NCBI GenBank assembly: GCA_964350875.1
Contig: CAYGLT010000048.1
Coordinates: 1-17,659 of the forward strand
Origin: JAHBXC01 sp964350875
GTDB lineage: Bacteria; Planctomycetota; Phycisphaerae; Phycisphaerales; UBA1924
Length of the DNA: 17,659 nt
Reading direction: 5' to 3'
Shown here: one piece after another, positions 9,920 to 17,529 of the stretch
How positions within the stretch are numbered: the first letter of the stretch is position 1
Layout: each line of letters begins with the position of its first letter
Notes under the pieces: model-generated
Told to the model about the DNA's origin: nothing
Seen by the model: the letters and a program-made list of their open reading frames with translations, nothing else
Databases searched by the model: none
Program-made: the position numbers and the translations under genes

Positions 9920-12865
9920 ATGCGACGCGCACCCCGCGCATCCTGGTCGAGGGCCATCGTTGCCCGAACGCTCCTCGCGTGCGCCGGCTTGGCCGGCCCG
10001 TGCGTGGGAGTGGCGATGTGTTCCGGAGTCGCACACGCCGGAGATGTCGTCGCGCCCTTCGTCACTCGCGCGGAACTCGCCAACGGGCTCACGATCCTCG
10101 TCCGGCCCGTCAGGGACGCTGGCGGCGATCAGGTCTCGCTCCGCTTGGTCGTCGAGGGAGGCGCGAGCCACGACGGGATGGGCGCAAGCGGCGCTGCGCA
10201 TGTCATCAGCCACGCCCTCTGGGACACGGCGCTGGAGCGGCTCGAAGCCCGGGCCGCGTCGGGAGACGCCGGCGCGTCGGCATTGCTTCGCTCGATGGGC
10301 GATCAGCGGCACGCGCACCGGTCGGCGAGCGTGGACATGTTCGCGCTCACCTTCGACCTTGATCTCACCGGCGCCGACGATCGGACGATCGACGAGGCGC
10401 TGCGTTTCTTGAGCGGGATCGCGTCGCTTCAAGACCTCGACGATGAATCACTGGCCAAGGCGCAGGCCGCGACGCTCGAAGAACTGCGCGGGTGGTCGTC
10501 GCCGTACCTCCGGATCAACCGGGCGGCGACAAAGGCGATTTTCGAGCCGCTCGGCGTTCCGCCCGGCCCGTATGTCGGCCGCGAGGAAGAGATCGCCGCG
10601 CTGGACATCGATTGGCTCCGTCAGCAGGCGGAGCGGATGTTCGCGAAGGGCGGGGTGACGCTGATCGCCGCCGGCGAGATCGATCCCGCGGTGCTCACGC
10701 GTGCGATGGGCGACCTCTCGCTGGCCGACCCTGCGCCGATGTGCCCGATGGTCGTGGCGCCCCCCGCGCTGCCGACGCGCGGGATCGTCGTGACCGACTC
10801 GGAAGCGACCGGCGGCGTGGTGGAGATCATGACCGTCGACCGCACGCCCGCGTCGTGGGCTGCGCCCGACCGCCTGCGCGAGACGCTGCTCCGGGCCGCG
10901 GCCGCCGAGGCGGTGAAGCGGCGCATCGAGATCGCGACCGCGGGGATGACCGGCGAGGACGCGATGAGCGAACTCATCGTCATCAGCAAACCGTTTGCGC
11001 CCGGGTCGATCGGTTCGCCCGGCGTGTGGATCAACATCGTGCACGCCATGAACGCGCCCGGACAGTGGGAGCACGGCATGCGCGTGCTCGGCACGGAACT
11101 GCGCCGGATCGAATCGCACGGGTTCACCGAGGGCGAGGCGCACCTGGCCTACACGCGAGCGTTGCGATCCCTGCGCGACCGGGCCGACGAGGAACAGGCG
11201 AGCGACCCGCGATTGATCGTCGAACGGCTGGCGAGCAAGGTCGCGATGGGCGAGCCGACGATGTCGGCGCAGGATGAACTGCTGGCCGCCGAGGCGATCC
11301 TGGCTGACACAACGGCGGGCGACCTGCGCGACGCGGCCGTGCGATCGTTCGTCCGTGAGGGCGAGTTCGACGGCCGTGGGCTCAATCTGCTCGCGGCGTC
11401 GAGCACGAAGGACTCGCCCGTGAGCGAGGACGCCGTGCTCCGCGCGGCAAGGTCGGCGTTGACGGCGAAGATCGATGCGCTCCCCTTTGAAGTGACCGAA
11501 CCGGCGTCGATCGAGTCGCTGTTCTCCCCCACCGCCGCGACCGACGGCGTGCGCGAGGTGCGCATCGACCCCGAGAGCGATGTGCTCTCCATGACGCTGG
11601 GCAACGGCGTGGTGGTGCATCACCGCGAGATGGGCGGCGACGCGGGGACGGTGCTCATCGAAGCGTGCGTGCGCGGCGGCGAGATCGACGAGGTCGCGGG
11701 CGTGGCGCGCGGGATCACGGAGGCGTCGCTCAGCGCGTGGCGCGATCCCTCCACAAGGGCGCTGGGATCACGGGAGATCTCCGACGCGCTGGCGGGGAGC
11801 AGCGTTCGTGTTCGCGCGTGGGCCGAGCCCGACGCCGTACGGCTGCGCGTGAGCGCGTCGCGCGAGGATGCCGCGACGGCGGTGCGCCTCCTGGCGGCGC
11901 TGCTCGATGATCCGCGTGTCGAAGCGGCCCCGCTGGAGCGGTGGAAGCAGTCCGCCGCGGAACGGGCGGCGATGGCGGACACGCAGCCGTTCGAGCGGCT
12001 GCGCACCGATCTGTGGTCGATCGCGTCGGAGAAGGACGACGCGCGGCTGGGGTTCCCGACGGCCGAAAGCATCCACGCGATCGACGAGGCGGCGGCGCAG
12101 GCGTGGCTCGATCGGATCGTGTCGGAGGGCGAGATCGAGGTCGCGCTCGTCGGCGGCGTGTCGCGAAAGGACGCGGCGGAACTGAGCGGTTCGCTGCTCG
12201 CCGCATTGCCCGCGCGCGACACGGAGCAGGCGCCGGGCCTGCGCGACGACGCTCCGACACGCTCGTCCGCGCGCGTCGAGACGGTGACCGATATCGAATC
12301 GAAGTCCACGCACGGCGCGGCGCTCGTGGGCGTGATGATCGACATTGATCCGAACGACGCGGCCGGGTGGGCGGCGGGCGAGATCGCGGCCAGAGCGCTC
12401 TCGGCGCGCGTGCGAGAGCGGCTCACGGGCGATCTGTCGATCTCGAACGAGGCCCGTGCGCTGTGGATGCCGATCGACGGGTGGCGCGGGTTCTCCCTGC
12501 TCTACACGCCGATGCTGGCTTCGGCGGCGAATGTTGAGGACGCGGCGAGCGCGGCGTGGTCCGCCTATCGCGATCTCGCGCGCGAGGGGCTCACGCCCGT
12601 CGAGTTCGAGGAGGCGCGCGAGGGCGCGCGGCGTGCGATCGCCGCCGAACTCGAGGAGCCGGAATCCTGGTCGCACGCGTTGGCCGGCGCGCAGATGCGA
12701 GGGTCGGGCGTTGCGTCGCTGCTGGAGCGGCGGAACGCGACGGATCGGGCGACGGCGGAGGATGTGCGATCATTCCTCGCGTCGGGGATGGAGCGGGGGA
12801 GCGTGCGGACGGTGGTGATCCCGCGGCCCGCGGAACAGGGCGTGCCGGGCGGCTCGCCGCGATAG
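9920..12865 (+). CDS. Exported M16 (insulinase-like) tandem protein with altered HxxEH motif
   Basis: About 981 residues with two M16-type halves. The ATG at 9920 is chosen because it directly precedes a signal peptide: basic MRRAPRASWSR, a hydrophobic core, and an AHA cleavage site (about residue 40). The open frame upstream to 9740 would bury this signal; no clear ribosome site is seen at 9920. The first half follows the M16 plan: ELANGLTILVRP, a LRLVVEGGASHD strand, the helix bearing the zinc site, and ATLEELRG. The usual zinc motif HxxEH reads HVISH (AHVISHALWD): both histidines remain and a downstream Glu in LEELRG may be the third ligand, but the catalytic Glu is Ser. The second half (NGVVVHHREMGG onward) has no HxxEH, as is usual for partner domains. 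It is probably a periplasmic non-peptidase or scaffold. rmuC follows after 9 bp. Confidence 0.82.
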   Translation: MRRAPRASWSRAIVARTLLACAGLAGPCVGVAMCSGVAHAGDVVAPFVTRAELANGLTILVRPVRDAGGDQVSLRLVVEGGASHDGMGASGAAHVISHALWDTALERLEARAASGDAGASALLRSMGDQRHAHRSASVDMFALTFDLDLTGADDRTIDEALRFLSGIASLQDLDDESLAKAQAATLEELRGWSSPYLRINRAATKAIFEPLGVPPGPYVGREEEIAALDIDWLRQQAERMFAKGGVTLIAAGEIDPAVLTRAMGDLSLADPAPMCPMVVAPPALPTRGIVVTDSEATGGVVEIMTVDRTPASWAAPDRLRETLLRAAAAEAVKRRIEIATAGMTGEDAMSELIVISKPFAPGSIGSPGVWINIVHAMNAPGQWEHGMRVLGTELRRIESHGFTEGEAHLAYTRALRSLRDRADEEQASDPRLIVERLASKVAMGEPTMSAQDELLAAEAILADTTAGDLRDAAVRSFVREGEFDGRGLNLLAASSTKDSPVSEDAVLRAARSALTAKIDALPFEVTEPASIESLFSPTAATDGVREVRIDPESDVLSMTLGNGVVVHHREMGGDAGTVLIEACVRGGEIDEVAGVARGITEASLSAWRDPSTRALGSREISDALAGSSVRVRAWAEPDAVRLRVSASREDAATAVRLLAALLDDPRVEAAPLERWKQSAAERAAMADTQPFERLRTDLWSIASEKDDARLGFPTAESIHAIDEAAAQAWLDRIVSEGEIEVALVGGVSRKDAAELSGSLLAALPARDTEQAPGLRDDAPTRSSARVETVTDIESKSTHGAALVGVMIDIDPNDAAGWAAGEIAARALSARVRERLTGDLSISNEARALWMPIDGWRGFSLLYTPMLASAANVEDAASAAWSAYRDLAREGLTPVEFEEAREGARRAIAAELEEPESWSHALAGAQMRGSGVASLLERRNATDRATAEDVRSFLASGMERGSVRTVVIPRPAEQGVPGGSPR

Positions 12866-12874
12866 ACTGGGCGC

Positions 12875-14191
12875 ATGACGATCCTGCTTGTGGTGGCGTG
12901 CGTGCTGGCCGCGCTCTTCGGCGCGATGGCGGCGTTCCTGTGGATGGAGCGGAAGCGGTTGTCGCGCGAGTTGGCGATGAACCGTGCCGAACTCGACGCG
13001 GCGCGCGACGCCGAACGGCGGGCGGCGGCGATCGAGGCGCGGCTGGGCGAAGCGCAGGAGCGCGAGAAGCGCGAGGCCGAGCGGTTCCAGGAGCAGATCA
13101 GGACGCTCAAGGAATCCTTCAACGCGCTGGCGGGCGAGGCGCTCAAGAGCAGCAACACGCAGTTCCTCGAACTCGCGAAGCAGTCGTTCGAGAAGCATCA
13201 CGAGCGCACGAACGCGAGCGTCGAGGAGAAGCAGAAGGCCGTTGATGCGCTGCTCAAGCCGATCCAGGACTCGCTCAAGAAGACCGACGAGAAACTCGGC
13301 GCGATGGAGAAGGAACGCGTCGGCGCGTACGAGGGGCTGCTCGCGCAGGTGAAGCAGATGCAGGAATCCGGGCGCCAACTCACCGAGAAGACCGGTGATC
13401 TGGTGAAGGCGCTGCGCAAGCCGCAGGTGCGCGGGCGGTACGGCGAGATCCAACTGGAGCGCGTGGTCGAGATCGCCGGGATGCGCCCGTATTGCGACTT
13501 CACGACGCAGAGCAGTTCGCGCGATGACGACGGGAAACTCCAGCGTCCCGACATGGTGGTGAAACTCCCCAACGGCCGCGTGGTGATCGTGGACGCCAAG
13601 TGCAACATCGAGGCGTACCTGGACGCGGTGGAAGCCGATGAGCCCGCGATGGTGGACGGGCACCTCGACCGCTTCGCGCGGCATGTCGTCGACCAGGTCA
13701 AGAAACTGAGCGACAAGGCGTACTGGAAGACCGACGACGGCTCGGCGGAGTTCGTGGTGATGTTCGTTCCGGGCGACCAGTTCGTGGACGCGGCGCTGTC
13801 GCGCCGGCCGGAACTGCTCGACGCCGCGGCCCAGCAGGGCGTGATCATCGCGAGCCCGAGCACCCTGATCGGCCTGCTTCGCGCCGTACATGTCGGGTGG
13901 CGCGAGAAGAGCCTCTCCGACAACGCGAACGAACTGTTCTCGCTGGGCAAGGAACTGCACGAGCGCGTGGGCAAGGTCGTCGAGTACATCGGGAGTCTGG
14001 GCAAGGCGATCGACGCCGCGCGCGATCGGTACAACCGGCTCGTCGGTTCGGTTGAGACTCGTGTGATGCCGACCCTGCGCAGGTTCGAGGAGAAGGGGGC
14101 GGCGTCGAGCAAGGCGATCGACGAGGTGAAGCCGCTCGACGGCGCGACGCGCGTCCCCAACATGCTGAGCGGTCCGAGCGAGGACGACTGA
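12875..14191 (+). CDS. rmuC: DNA recombination protein RmuC
   Basis: 438 residues. RmuC-family proteins limit inversions at short inverted repeats and are thought to be nuclease-like; their biochemical activity is poorly defined. Seen: an N-terminal membrane helix (about residues 2-22), a long charged coiled coil (about 24-130), then the conserved RmuC domain with RGRYGEIQLERVVEIAGM, RPDMVVKLPNGR followed by VIVDAKCN (a PD-(D/E)xK-like pair near 225-242), VMFVPGDQF and the IASPSTLIGLLRAV block. Length and order fit the family. The gene starts 9 bp after the M16-like gene, with no clear ribosome site of its own, which suggests cotranscription and perhaps translational coupling. A hairpin pair follows the stop, before the convergent katA. 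Confidence 0.94.
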   Translation: MTILLVVACVLAALFGAMAAFLWMERKRLSRELAMNRAELDAARDAERRAAAIEARLGEAQEREKREAERFQEQIRTLKESFNALAGEALKSSNTQFLELAKQSFEKHHERTNASVEEKQKAVDALLKPIQDSLKKTDEKLGAMEKERVGAYEGLLAQVKQMQESGRQLTEKTGDLVKALRKPQVRGRYGEIQLERVVEIAGMRPYCDFTTQSSSRDDDGKLQRPDMVVKLPNGRVVIVDAKCNIEAYLDAVEADEPAMVDGHLDRFARHVVDQVKKLSDKAYWKTDDGSAEFVVMFVPGDQFVDAALSRRPELLDAAAQQGVIIASPSTLIGLLRAVHVGWREKSLSDNANELFSLGKELHERVGKVVEYIGSLGKAIDAARDRYNRLVGSVETRVMPTLRRFEEKGAASSKAIDEVKPLDGATRVPNMLSGPSEDD

Positions 14192-14202
14192 TTCGCGCAG
14201 CA

Positions 14203-14236
14203 ACAAACGCCCGCGTGGAGGAACGCGGGCGCTTGT
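14203..14236. terminator. Hairpin between convergent rmuC and katA
   Basis: A 13-bp inverted repeat, 14203-14215 against 14224-14236, with one mismatch and an 8-nt loop; the core is CGCCCGCG/CGCGGGCG. It begins 11 bp after the rmuC stop. There is no U-tract on either strand, so it may be a processing or 3'-end stabilising hairpin, or serve factor-dependent termination in both directions. Confidence 0.6.
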
Positions 14237-14244
14237 GAATGGAG

Positions 14245-14261
14245 GCGTCCGCGAGGGACGC
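14245..14261 (-). terminator. Second hairpin downstream of katA
   Basis: An inverted repeat GCGTCC/GGACGC (14245-14250 and 14256-14261) with a 5-nt loop, 24 bp after the katA stop. It is read first by katA transcripts, followed by the larger hairpin at 14203-14236. There is no T-tract, so termination strength is uncertain. Confidence 0.4.
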
Positions 14262-14285
14262 GCTCAGGGAGATGGTTTATCCAGA

Positions 14286-15806
14286 TCAGGCGTGCGCGGG
14301 GGCGTTGCGTCCGGCGCTGTCCATGCCGGCCATGACCTTCTTCATGTCGATCTTGAGCGCGCTGGCGACGCGCATGCCGTAGTCCTCGTCCGCGCGGAAG
14401 AAGTGGCAGAGTTGGCGCATCTGGACTTCCTCGCGCGCCTGCCCGAGCACGCCGGCGATGCGCTGCGCGAGGCGGTCGCGGTGCGCTTCGTCGAACATGC
14501 GGTAGAGGTTGCCCGCCTGCGTGTAGTCGTCGTGATCGACCGTTGAGTCGAAGCGATCGACGGTGGTCTGCCCGAGTTCCCACGCGGGATCCGCGTACTG
14601 GGGAGCGACATCGGGCATGCCCGGGCGTGAACTGGGCCAGTAGTTGGAGCGCGCTCCGTAGTCGGCGGCGGTGGCCATCTGGCCGTCGCGCTGCGAGTTG
14701 AAGACGGGGCAACGCGGCTTGTTCACGGGGAGTTGGTGATAGTTGTTGCCCACGCGGTAGCGGTGCGCGTCGGCGTAGGACATGAGGCGCGCCTGGAGCA
14801 TCTTGTCGGGGCTGGGCCCGATGCCCGGCACGAGCGCGGACGGGCTGAAACTCGACTGCTCGATCTCGGCGTGGTAGTTCTCGGGGTTGCGGTTGAGTTC
14901 GAGTTGACCGACTTCGATGAGCGGGCAATCGCCGTGCGGCCAGACCTTGGTGAGATCGAACGGGTTCCAGCCGGTCTTCTTCTCCCACGCGTCGGCCTGC
15001 TGCTGGGTCATGATCTGAACTTTCATGGTCCAACTGGGGAAGTCGCCGCGCTCGATCGCTTCGAAGAGATCCTGCTGGGACGACTCGCGGTTCTGCCCGA
15101 TGAGGCGGTCGCCCTCGTCGTCCATGAGGTTCTTGATGCCCTGGTTGCTCTTGAAGTGGAACTTGCACCAGACGCGCTCGCCTGCGTCATTGATGAACGA
15201 ATAGGTATGGCTGCCGAACCCGTGCATATGTCGGTAGCCGACGGGGCGGCCGCGATCGGAGAACAGGATGGTGACCTGGTGGAGCGACTCGGGGCAGAGC
15301 GACCAGAAGTCCCACTGCATGTCCATGTCGCGCAGGTTGGTCTTGGGGTCGCGCTTCTGGGTGTGGATGAAGTTCTGGAACTTGTAGGGATCGCGCACGA
15401 AGAACACGGGGGTGTTGTTGCCCACCATGTCCCAGTTGCCTTCGTCGGTGTAGAACTTGACGGCGAAGCCGCGGACATCGCGCTCGGCGTCGGCGGCGCC
15501 GCGCTCGCCCGCAACGGTGGAGAATCGCGCGACGAGGTCGGTCTTCTTGCCGATCTTCGAGAGGAAGTTCGCTCGCGTGTGCTTCGTGATGTCGTGGGTG
15601 ACGGTGAATGTGCCGTAGGCGCCCGAGCCCTTGGCATGAACGGAGCGCTCGGGGATGCGCTCACGGTTGAAGTGCTGCATCTGCTCGAGGAGTTGGACAT
15701 CCTGCATGAGCAGCGGGCCGCGCGGCCCGGCGGTCAACGCCTGCTGGGCGGCGATGGGGCATCCGTCGGCGGTGGTGAGGTTGGGGTTGCCGTTGTTCTT
15801 CGACAT
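14286..15806 (-). CDS. katA: Monofunctional haem catalase (small-subunit, clade 3 type)
   Basis: 506 residues; splits hydrogen peroxide to water and oxygen in the cytoplasm. Catalytic residues are visible: distal His57 in SVHAKGSGAYGTF, Asn in VGNNTPVFFVRD (about 130-131), and the proximal haem-ligand Tyr344 in RLMSYADAHRYR. The QLPVN motif follows. Length fits small-subunit catalases without the C-terminal flavodoxin-like domain of the large form. The open frame runs far upstream of 15806, but ATG 15806 is the catalase start: it begins MSKNNGNPNLTTADGCP and has GGGAG 8 nt upstream. It is divergent from oxyR, with an OxyR box about 100 bp upstream of the start codon, so peroxide induction through OxyR is likely. 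Two hairpins follow its stop. Confidence 0.97.
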   Translation of the reverse strand: MSKNNGNPNLTTADGCPIAAQQALTAGPRGPLLMQDVQLLEQMQHFNRERIPERSVHAKGSGAYGTFTVTHDITKHTRANFLSKIGKKTDLVARFSTVAGERGAADAERDVRGFAVKFYTDEGNWDMVGNNTPVFFVRDPYKFQNFIHTQKRDPKTNLRDMDMQWDFWSLCPESLHQVTILFSDRGRPVGYRHMHGFGSHTYSFINDAGERVWCKFHFKSNQGIKNLMDDEGDRLIGQNRESSQQDLFEAIERGDFPSWTMKVQIMTQQQADAWEKKTGWNPFDLTKVWPHGDCPLIEVGQLELNRNPENYHAEIEQSSFSPSALVPGIGPSPDKMLQARLMSYADAHRYRVGNNYHQLPVNKPRCPVFNSQRDGQMATAADYGARSNYWPSSRPGMPDVAPQYADPAWELGQTTVDRFDSTVDHDDYTQAGNLYRMFDEAHRDRLAQRIAGVLGQAREEVQMRQLCHFFRADEDYGMRVASALKIDMKKVMAGMDSAGRNAPAHA

Positions 15807-15853
15807 GGTGCGCGCTCCCTGATCGTGCGTTCCTGGGGTGTTGGTCCGAGAAG

Positions 15854-15882
15854 AGCGTACAGGCGCACCCCAAAGGTGTCGA
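15854..15882 (-). promoter_or_regulatory. Candidate katA promoter
   Basis: On the minus strand TCGACA (15882-15877, five of six to TTGACA) is followed after 17 bp by TACGCT (15859-15854, matching T, A and final T of TATAAT). This predicts transcription starting near 15847, giving a leader of about 40 nt. The OxyR box is then centred about 65 bp upstream, the usual position for a LysR-type activator. The leader could also form a 7-bp stem (15834-15840 with 15866-15872), partly overlapping the promoter, which may be chance. Confidence 0.5.
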
Positions 15883-15903
15883 AGACTTTTTGGGCCTTGG
15901 AGA

Positions 15904-15909
15904 TATAGT
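15904..15909 (+). promoter_or_regulatory. Candidate -10 element for oxyR
   Basis: TATAGT lies 8 bp before the oxyR ATG. No recognisable -35 is present 17 bp upstream (GAAGAC). If used, transcription would start at or within 2 nt of the ATG at 15918, giving a leaderless or nearly leaderless message. Consistent with that, no ribosome site is seen at proper spacing; GGAG at 15899-15902 is too far away. The hexamer lies largely inside the OxyR box. Confidence 0.4.
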
Positions 15910-15919
15910 GTTTTCCTAT
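15905..15919. promoter_or_regulatory. OxyR-type operator, overlapping the oxyR start codon
   Basis: ATAGTGTTTTCCTAT matches the outer parts of the OxyR half-operator ATAG-N7-CTAT exactly, and contains the LysR-type T-N11-A pattern. A full OxyR site has two such units 22 bp apart; the upstream one (15883-15897) is only vaguely similar, so the second contact may be degenerate. It lies between the divergent catalase and OxyR genes. Confidence 0.65.
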
Positions 15920-16841
15920 GGAGATGCACCAACTGCGGTACTTCGTGGCGGCGGCGGAGATGCGCTCGTTCAGCAAGGCGGCACGGGCGTGTTCGGTGGC
16001 GCAGCCGTCGCTTTCTCAGCAGGTGAAGAAACTGGAGGACACGCTCGGCGTGCGGCTGTTCGACCGCATGGGGCGTGGGGCCGAACTGACGGAGGCGGGC
16101 CGTGCGCTCCTCCCTCGGGCAAGACGCATCCTCGCCGAGGCGCGCGACGCTGAGGAGCGGCTCCGCGCCGGGTTCGAGAACGAGCGCGGCACGCTGGCGA
16201 TCGGGGCGATCCCGACGATGGCCCCCTACCTGCTCCCGGGCGTCCTGAAGAAACTGCGCCGCGAGCGGGCGGGGTGCGAGGTGACCGTGCGCGAGGATGT
16301 GACGGCGCGGCTGCTCGAGGCGCTCGCGGATCACGAGATCGAAATGGCCGTGGTCAGTGTCCCCGCGGAGCACCCGCTGGTGGAGTTGGAAGTCATCGGC
16401 AAAGAGCGCCTGCTCGTCGCGATGGCGAAGGGCGATGCGCCGAAGACCAGGAGCGTTTCGCTGGAATCGCTCCGCGATGCGCCCGCGGTGGTGCTCCACG
16501 AGATGCATTGCTTGAGCGGGCAGGTCGAGGGATTCTGCGCGGCGCACGGGCTTTCGCCGCGGATCGTGTGCCGGGGCGCACAACTCCAGACGGTGCTGGG
16601 ATTGGTGTCGCTGGGGATGGGCGTGTCGATCGTGCCCGAGATGTGCGCGACGGCGGACGCGACGACCGCACGCGTGTATCTGCCCATCGCGAGGGATTGC
16701 CCCGAGCGCGAGATCGCGCTGGCGTGGCGGAAGGGTCGGAGTCGTTCGAGTTCGGCGCTCCGGGCCGCGGAACTGCTGCGAGCGGCGATTGGATCTGCGA
16801 AGGAAAAACGGCTCAAGCCGCGTTTCCGCGGCGAGCCATAA
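15918..16841 (+). CDS. oxyR: Peroxide-sensing LysR-family regulator OxyR
   Basis: 307 residues. N-terminal winged helix-turn-helix (MHQLRYFVAAAEMRSFSKAA, then SVAQPSLSQQVKKLE) with the LysR-type linker helix, then the effector domain beginning GTLAIGAIPT, where the Thr-containing IPTMAPYLLP block matches OxyR. The redox cysteines are present at residues 198 and 207 in HCLSGQVEGFC, the same nine-residue spacing as Cys199/Cys208 of E. coli OxyR, and the preceding His is kept. It should form the disulfide on peroxide exposure and switch on katA, the divergent neighbour. Start: ATG at 15918 is used; a second ATG at 15924 would shorten the protein by two residues, and neither has a well-placed ribosome site. 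The last codons, after residue 290 or so, also encode a terminator for the opposite strand. Confidence 0.95.
   Translation: MEMHQLRYFVAAAEMRSFSKAARACSVAQPSLSQQVKKLEDTLGVRLFDRMGRGAELTEAGRALLPRARRILAEARDAEERLRAGFENERGTLAIGAIPTMAPYLLPGVLKKLRRERAGCEVTVREDVTARLLEALADHEIEMAVVSVPAEHPLVELEVIGKERLLVAMAKGDAPKTRSVSLESLRDAPAVVLHEMHCLSGQVEGFCAAHGLSPRIVCRGAQLQTVLGLVSLGMGVSIVPEMCATADATTARVYLPIARDCPEREIALAWRKGRSRSSSALRAAELLRAAIGSAKEKRLKPRFRGEP
16804..16837 (-). terminator. Rho-independent terminator for the PAP-tail gene, inside the 3' end of oxyR
   Basis: Read on the minus strand: a GC-rich stem of 5 plus 6 bp (16837-16833 with 16814-16810, and 16832-16827 with 16822-16817) with a 2-nt bulge and a GAAA tetraloop, followed by one G and a run of five T (16808-16804). 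This is a textbook intrinsic terminator. It lies about 50 bp beyond the stop of the gene at 16887-17453, and ends before the oxyR stop codon, so it is coding on the plus strand. Confidence 0.8.
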
Positions 16842-16886
16842 GCGAGAGATGGAGATGATGTCGGTGGGGGTCCCGACTGTGGCGGA

Positions 16887-17453
16887 TCAGCGGCGGCGGC
16901 GGATGCCGGCGATGCCCGCGAGTCCGAGGACCGCGGCGGCGCCGGGGGCCGGAACCATGATCAGATCGATCGTGATGCCGGTGAACGAGTTCCCGCCGTT
17001 GAAGGTGTCGGTGAGGGAAATCTCGACCGACTCGGTGGTCAGGATGGAGCCGCCGAAGAAATAGGTCGTGGAGTAGGTGCCCGGCGCGGAGGAGCCGGAA
17101 CCGTCGAACGACCAGATCATGTCGGGGGCGCCGCCCAGGCGGCCCATGCCGCCGAAGGTGCCGCCGAGGTTGACGAAGGTGGTGCCGACGAAGTCGACGC
17201 GCATGGCGGCGTCGGAGGCCCACGAAGCGTCGTCAACGGACTCGTCGTAGTCGAAGGTGACGGTGAACCCGATGATCGGGGTGCCTTCAGTGCTGGTGAG
17301 CACCTTGGACATGAAGAGCGGATCGTCAGCATCGGTCCCGGACGCGTGGACCGGGAAGATGGCGCCGCCGAATTTCAGAGTCTCAGTGATGCCGGAGAAC
17401 GCGGCTCCGGACAATCCACAGAGTGCAACGCATGCGATAGCAGAACGCAACAT
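16887..17453 (-). CDS. Exported protein with PEP-CTERM-like (PAP-type) C-terminal sorting tail
   Basis: 188 residues, function unknown. Signal peptide MLRSAIACVALCGLSGAAFS at the start; the tail has a VPAPGA motif, a hydrophobic helix (AAVLGLAGIAG) and a final RRRR. This is the plan of PEP-CTERM/exosortase substrates, with PAP in place of PEP, a variant I associate with Phycisphaerae. The middle is rich in Gly, Ser, Thr and Asp with few Lys, typical of secreted beta-rich surface proteins; no catalytic motif is evident. The start is firm: ATG at 17453 with GGAGG (17461-17465) 7 nt upstream. It converges on oxyR, with 45 bp between the stops. No exosortase gene is in the window. Confidence 0.88.
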   Translation of the reverse strand: MLRSAIACVALCGLSGAAFSGITETLKFGGAIFPVHASGTDADDPLFMSKVLTSTEGTPIIGFTVTFDYDESVDDASWASDAAMRVDFVGTTFVNLGGTFGGMGRLGGAPDMIWSFDGSGSSAPGTYSTTYFFGGSILTTESVEISLTDTFNGGNSFTGITIDLIMVPAPGAAAVLGLAGIAGIRRRR

Positions 17454-17474
17454 CTCTATCCCTCCAAGTTGTCC

Positions 17475-17506
17475 CTCGCCGAGCCTGTTTTCCCCACAGC
17501 GGCGAG
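17475..17506 (-). promoter_or_regulatory. Leader hairpin upstream of the PAP-tail gene
   Basis: An 11-bp stem in two blocks: CTCGCCG/CGGCGAG (17475-17481 with 17500-17506) and CTGT/ACAG (17485-17488 with 17496-17499), with a 3-nt bulge and a 7-nt loop. It ends 9 bp upstream of the ribosome site of the gene starting at 17453. It could affect mRNA stability or translation; it matches no riboswitch I recognise. Confidence 0.4.
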
Positions 17507-17529
17507 AGCGTGTGTTTCTTAACGAGTAC

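Noticed and set aside
15807..16583. Long N-terminal extension of the catalase frame
   Set aside because: It runs antisense through oxyR and the regulatory spacer; catalase similarity begins at ATG 15806, which has its own ribosome site.
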